DNA of 64,000 bases from Clostridium_AT stratigraminis (GTDB taxonomy: Bacteria > Bacillota > Clostridia > Clostridiales > Clostridiaceae). Shown here in pieces: positions 62,019 to 64,000 of the stretch (its first letter is position 1; each line of letters begins with the position of its first letter). The DNA is taken from NCBI RefSeq assembly GCF_045310675.1, contig NZ_JBJHZZ010000011.1, forward strand, positions 1 through 64,000. Direction: 5' to 3'. The notes beneath the pieces are model-generated. The model was given only the letters and a program-made list of their open reading frames with translations. It was not told the origin of the DNA and did not search any database. Both the position numbers and the translations under genes were made by a program.

Positions 62019-63014
62019 GTGAAAAACATTAGAAAAGCAGTAGCAGCAGCCCTTATAGGTGTTATAGCAGTGGCATCAGCAGGCTGTAGTATGGTTACTA
62101 AAACAGAATCTGGAATAAAAAAGAGTCCGGTTGCAAAGTTCAATAATGTGACGATTACAAAGGGAGATTTAGATGAAAGAATGGTTTCCGTCCTTGCTCA
62201 ATTTAAATCACAGTATGGAGATAATTTTTTATCAAATTCTTCTTATAAAGATGAATATGTTCAGCAGGAGAAGACAATGCTTGACAACATGATAATTGAA
62301 AAGCTTCTTTTGCAGAAAGCTAATGATCTTAAAGTGGCTCCTAAGGACGATGCAGAAAAGAAAACTCTTACAGATAATAAAATGGCCGAACTTAAAAAAA
62401 CCTATACTGAAGATCAAATTAAACAATCAGGCTTTACTGGATACACTGATCCAAAATTAATATCCTATGCAGGGGATATAGCTGTAATGGATAAAGTTTA
62501 TGCTGCAATAACAAAGGATGTAACTGTAGATGATAAAGCTATAAGTGACTATTATGCTGCAAATCCCTTACAATTTACTGAAAAGCCTGATCAAATACAT
62601 GTGGCACACATACTTGTAGCAACAGAGGCTGAGGCAAAAAGTGTAAAGGATAGATTAAACAAGGGCGAGTCTTTTGCTGCTGTAGCTAAAGCAGTTTCAA
62701 CTGATACTGGCTCAAAGGATAATGGCGGGGATTTAGGAACAGTACCTTATCTTAATTCAGGCTTAGACACTGATTTTATGACAGCTGCAACTGCTCTAAA
62801 AGATGGAGCTATATCTGGACCAGTAAAAACCCAATTTGGCTATCATATAATAAAATGTATAAAAAATGAAACTTATCCTGTTAAGAAACTAGATGCAGTT
62901 AAGGACGACATTAAAAAGCAGCTTTTATCAGATGCTCAAAGCAAAAAATATTCTGATACAATAACTCAATGGAAAACTGATGCAAAAATAACCTATTACG
63001 ATAATAATCTATAA
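62019..63014 (+). CDS. prsA: PrsA-like foldase lipoprotein (parvulin PPIase)
   Basis: Extracellular peptidyl-prolyl isomerase that helps secreted proteins fold. 331 aa. Lipoprotein signal with lipobox SAGC (Cys23). A SurA-like helical N-domain follows, then a parvulin domain at about 190-285 (DQIHVAHILVATEAEAK ... DNGGDLGTVPY ... GPVKTQFGYHIIKC) and a helical tail. The start is GTG 62019 with GCGGGGGAAT upstream. Terminator follows. Confidence 0.92.
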   Translation: MKNIRKAVAAALIGVIAVASAGCSMVTKTESGIKKSPVAKFNNVTITKGDLDERMVSVLAQFKSQYGDNFLSNSSYKDEYVQQEKTMLDNMIIEKLLLQKANDLKVAPKDDAEKKTLTDNKMAELKKTYTEDQIKQSGFTGYTDPKLISYAGDIAVMDKVYAAITKDVTVDDKAISDYYAANPLQFTEKPDQIHVAHILVATEAEAKSVKDRLNKGESFAAVAKAVSTDTGSKDNGGDLGTVPYLNSGLDTDFMTAATALKDGAISGPVKTQFGYHIIKCIKNETYPVKKLDAVKDDIKKQLLSDAQSKKYSDTITQWKTDAKITYYDNNL

Positions 63015-63020
63015 TAGTTA

Positions 63021-63048
63021 AAGACGGCTTAGATGCCGTCTTTTTTAA
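63021..63048 (+). terminator. Terminator of prsA
   Basis: Stem AAGACGGC (63021-63028) with GCCGTCTT (63035-63042), then six T. Confidence 0.92.
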
Positions 63049-63186
63049 TTCCATAAATTTGATAGTAAATTTACCAATAATAAATATTAATAGAAATTAT
63101 ATATGTATAAATTTGGACAATTGGAAAGATAATAATAGCACAGAAAGATTTTATAAATCTATTATTTAGCATAAGGAGGTACATAT

Positions 63187-63741
63187 ATGAAGGCCACTGG
63201 TATAGTAAGAAGAATCGATGATCTGGGAAGAGTTGTTATCCCAAAGGAAATAAGAAGAACATTAAGGATAAGAGAAGGAGACCCGCTTGAAATATTCACT
63301 GATAGAGAAGGAGGAGTAATACTTAAAAAATACTCTCCAATTGGAGAGCTTAGTGATTTTGCTAAGGAATATGCTGAATCTCTGCAGCAATCCATTGGAA
63401 ATATAGTACTTATAGCAGACAAAGATGCTATTATATCCTCCAGCGGTGCTCCCAAAAAGGATTTTGCTGAAAAGAAAATAAGCAATGAATTAGAAAAAGC
63501 TATGGAAGATAGGAAAACTATTCTTCTTGGAGATGGAGCAGGAAAGGTTATACCACTATATAGTGATGAAGAAGCTGAAGGAAAATATACCTCTGAGATA
63601 ATTTCTCCTATAATAGCAGAAGGTGATGCAATTGGGGCAGTTGTGATTCTAGCAAAGCAGCCAGGAGAAAAGCTTGGAGATCTAGAAATAAAACTTGCCG
63701 AAACCGCATCATCCTTTTTAGGAAAGCAAATGGAACAATAA
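63187..63741 (+). CDS. spoVT: Stage V sporulation protein T (SpoVT)
   Basis: AbrB-type transcription regulator of the forespore, 184 aa. The N-terminal swapped-hairpin DNA-binding domain begins MKATGIVRRIDDLGRVVIPK and the C-terminal GAF-like domain spans about 60-184. It tunes sigma-G genes in Bacillus. AAGGAGGT precedes ATG 63187. A sigma-G promoter is expected, but I could not assign its boxes with confidence. A terminator follows. Confidence 0.96.
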   Translation: MKATGIVRRIDDLGRVVIPKEIRRTLRIREGDPLEIFTDREGGVILKKYSPIGELSDFAKEYAESLQQSIGNIVLIADKDAIISSSGAPKKDFAEKKISNELEKAMEDRKTILLGDGAGKVIPLYSDEEAEGKYTSEIISPIIAEGDAIGAVVILAKQPGEKLGDLEIKLAETASSFLGKQMEQ

Positions 63742-63753
63742 TGACATCATACT

Positions 63754-63783
63754 AATGGCAGCATGTCTGCCATTTGTTTTTTT
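63754..63783 (+). terminator. Terminator of spoVT
   Basis: Stem AATGGCAG (63754-63761) with CTGCCATT (63767-63774), then a long T tract. Confidence 0.92.
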
Positions 63784-63901
63784 GCTTCAACTTAAATTAT
63801 TGACAGGTCGCTTTAGAAATATTCAATGTTTTCACTAAAGGTAATAAAATATTTAAAACATAAATATTAATAATAGAACAACTATCTAAGGAGAGTAATT
63901 T

Positions 63902-64000
63902 ATGAGGAAGCAATCTCTTTTAAGGGGAACAATAATTTTGGCCATTGCAGGAATCTTAGCTAAATTTATGGGAGTATTTTTCAGATGGCCCCTCATTATG
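63902..64000 (+). CDS. spoVB: SpoVB/MurJ-like flippase, 5' end only
   Basis: The first 33 codons of a gene that runs off the window. The start MRKQSLLRGTIILAIAGILA followed by KFMGVFFRWPLIM matches the first helix of MOP-superfamily polysaccharide/lipid II flippases of the SpoVB type. AAGGAGAG precedes ATG 63902. Position after spoVT fits clostridial gene order. The exact family member cannot be fixed from this piece. Confidence 0.8.
   Translation, partial: MRKQSLLRGTIILAIAGILAKFMGVFFRWPLIM

Noticed and set aside
1..64000. CRISPR arrays, insertion sequences, prophage, rRNA
   Set aside because: No regularly spaced direct repeats, transposase, integrase, phage structural genes or rRNA sequence were seen.

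Overview
The window is low-GC, strongly AT-biased Firmicute DNA that fits the genus Clostridium (cluster I) or a close anaerobic spore-former. The support is the gene run purR-spoVG-glmU-prs ... pth-mfd-prsA-spoVT-spoVB, a textbook sigma-H promoter at spoVG, anaerobic amino-acid catabolism, AGGAGG ribosome sites and many TTG/GTG starts. Most of it is chromosomal core. I see no prophage, insertion sequence, CRISPR array or rRNA. One tRNA gene (Asp) opens the window.

Layout. 1-5.8 kb: tRNA-Asp, then a MacAB-like efflux operon (adaptor lipoprotein, FtsX-type permease, two ATPases, the second with an AbrB-like tail). 5.8-7.9 kb: DnaD/DnaC helicase-loading pair on the minus strand. 8-13.3 kb: cell-wall M23 peptidase, ferritin, a subtilisin, and a PspA envelope-stress operon. 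13.6-16.4 kb: DUF1836 regulator, rhodanese, YhaM nuclease, with a 186-bp palindromic element between the last two. 16.7-24.9 kb (minus): U32 protein, class III aminotransferase, UbiD, UbiA and a NitT/TauT-like ABC transporter, which look like one quinone-like or aromatic-prenyl pathway. 25-26.7 kb: trans-sulfuration enzyme and, convergent to it, a small HesB/IscA-like gene with an in-frame TGA exactly at a family cysteine (probable selenoprotein). 27.2-32.6 kb: arginine deiminase operon arcC-arcA-arcB followed by a dCACHE chemoreceptor. 33-42 kb: YjeM-type permease, RidA, tandem-GGDEF protein, HisS and small or poorly known genes. 41.7-47.6 kb: NlpC/P60 hydrolase, a two-component pair and, divergent to it, a KimA-type potassium importer. 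47.7-49.9 kb: a HAD phosphatase broken by one stop codon, and MurC. 50-64 kb: purR, spoVG, glmU, prs, an OmpR-type two-component system with HtrA, pth, mfd, prsA, spoVT and the first 33 codons of spoVB.

The most unusual signals are: (1) the candidate selenocysteine HesB-like gene, with a sigma-A promoter and a CsoR-like operator; (2) a recurring leader architecture in which a Shine-Dalgarno-like GGAGG directly abuts a hairpin and is followed by a second Shine-Dalgarno and the start codon (glmU, prs, tandemly doubled at the OmpR regulator, also the ABC binding protein and mfd), with compensatory changes between copies; (3) the 186-bp near-symmetric palindrome; (4) the U32/UbiD/UbiA/transporter cluster in an organism type not known for quinones; (5) a three-way-junction RNA fold after prs. 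Functions are inferred from sequence motifs and family knowledge only; no database search was run.
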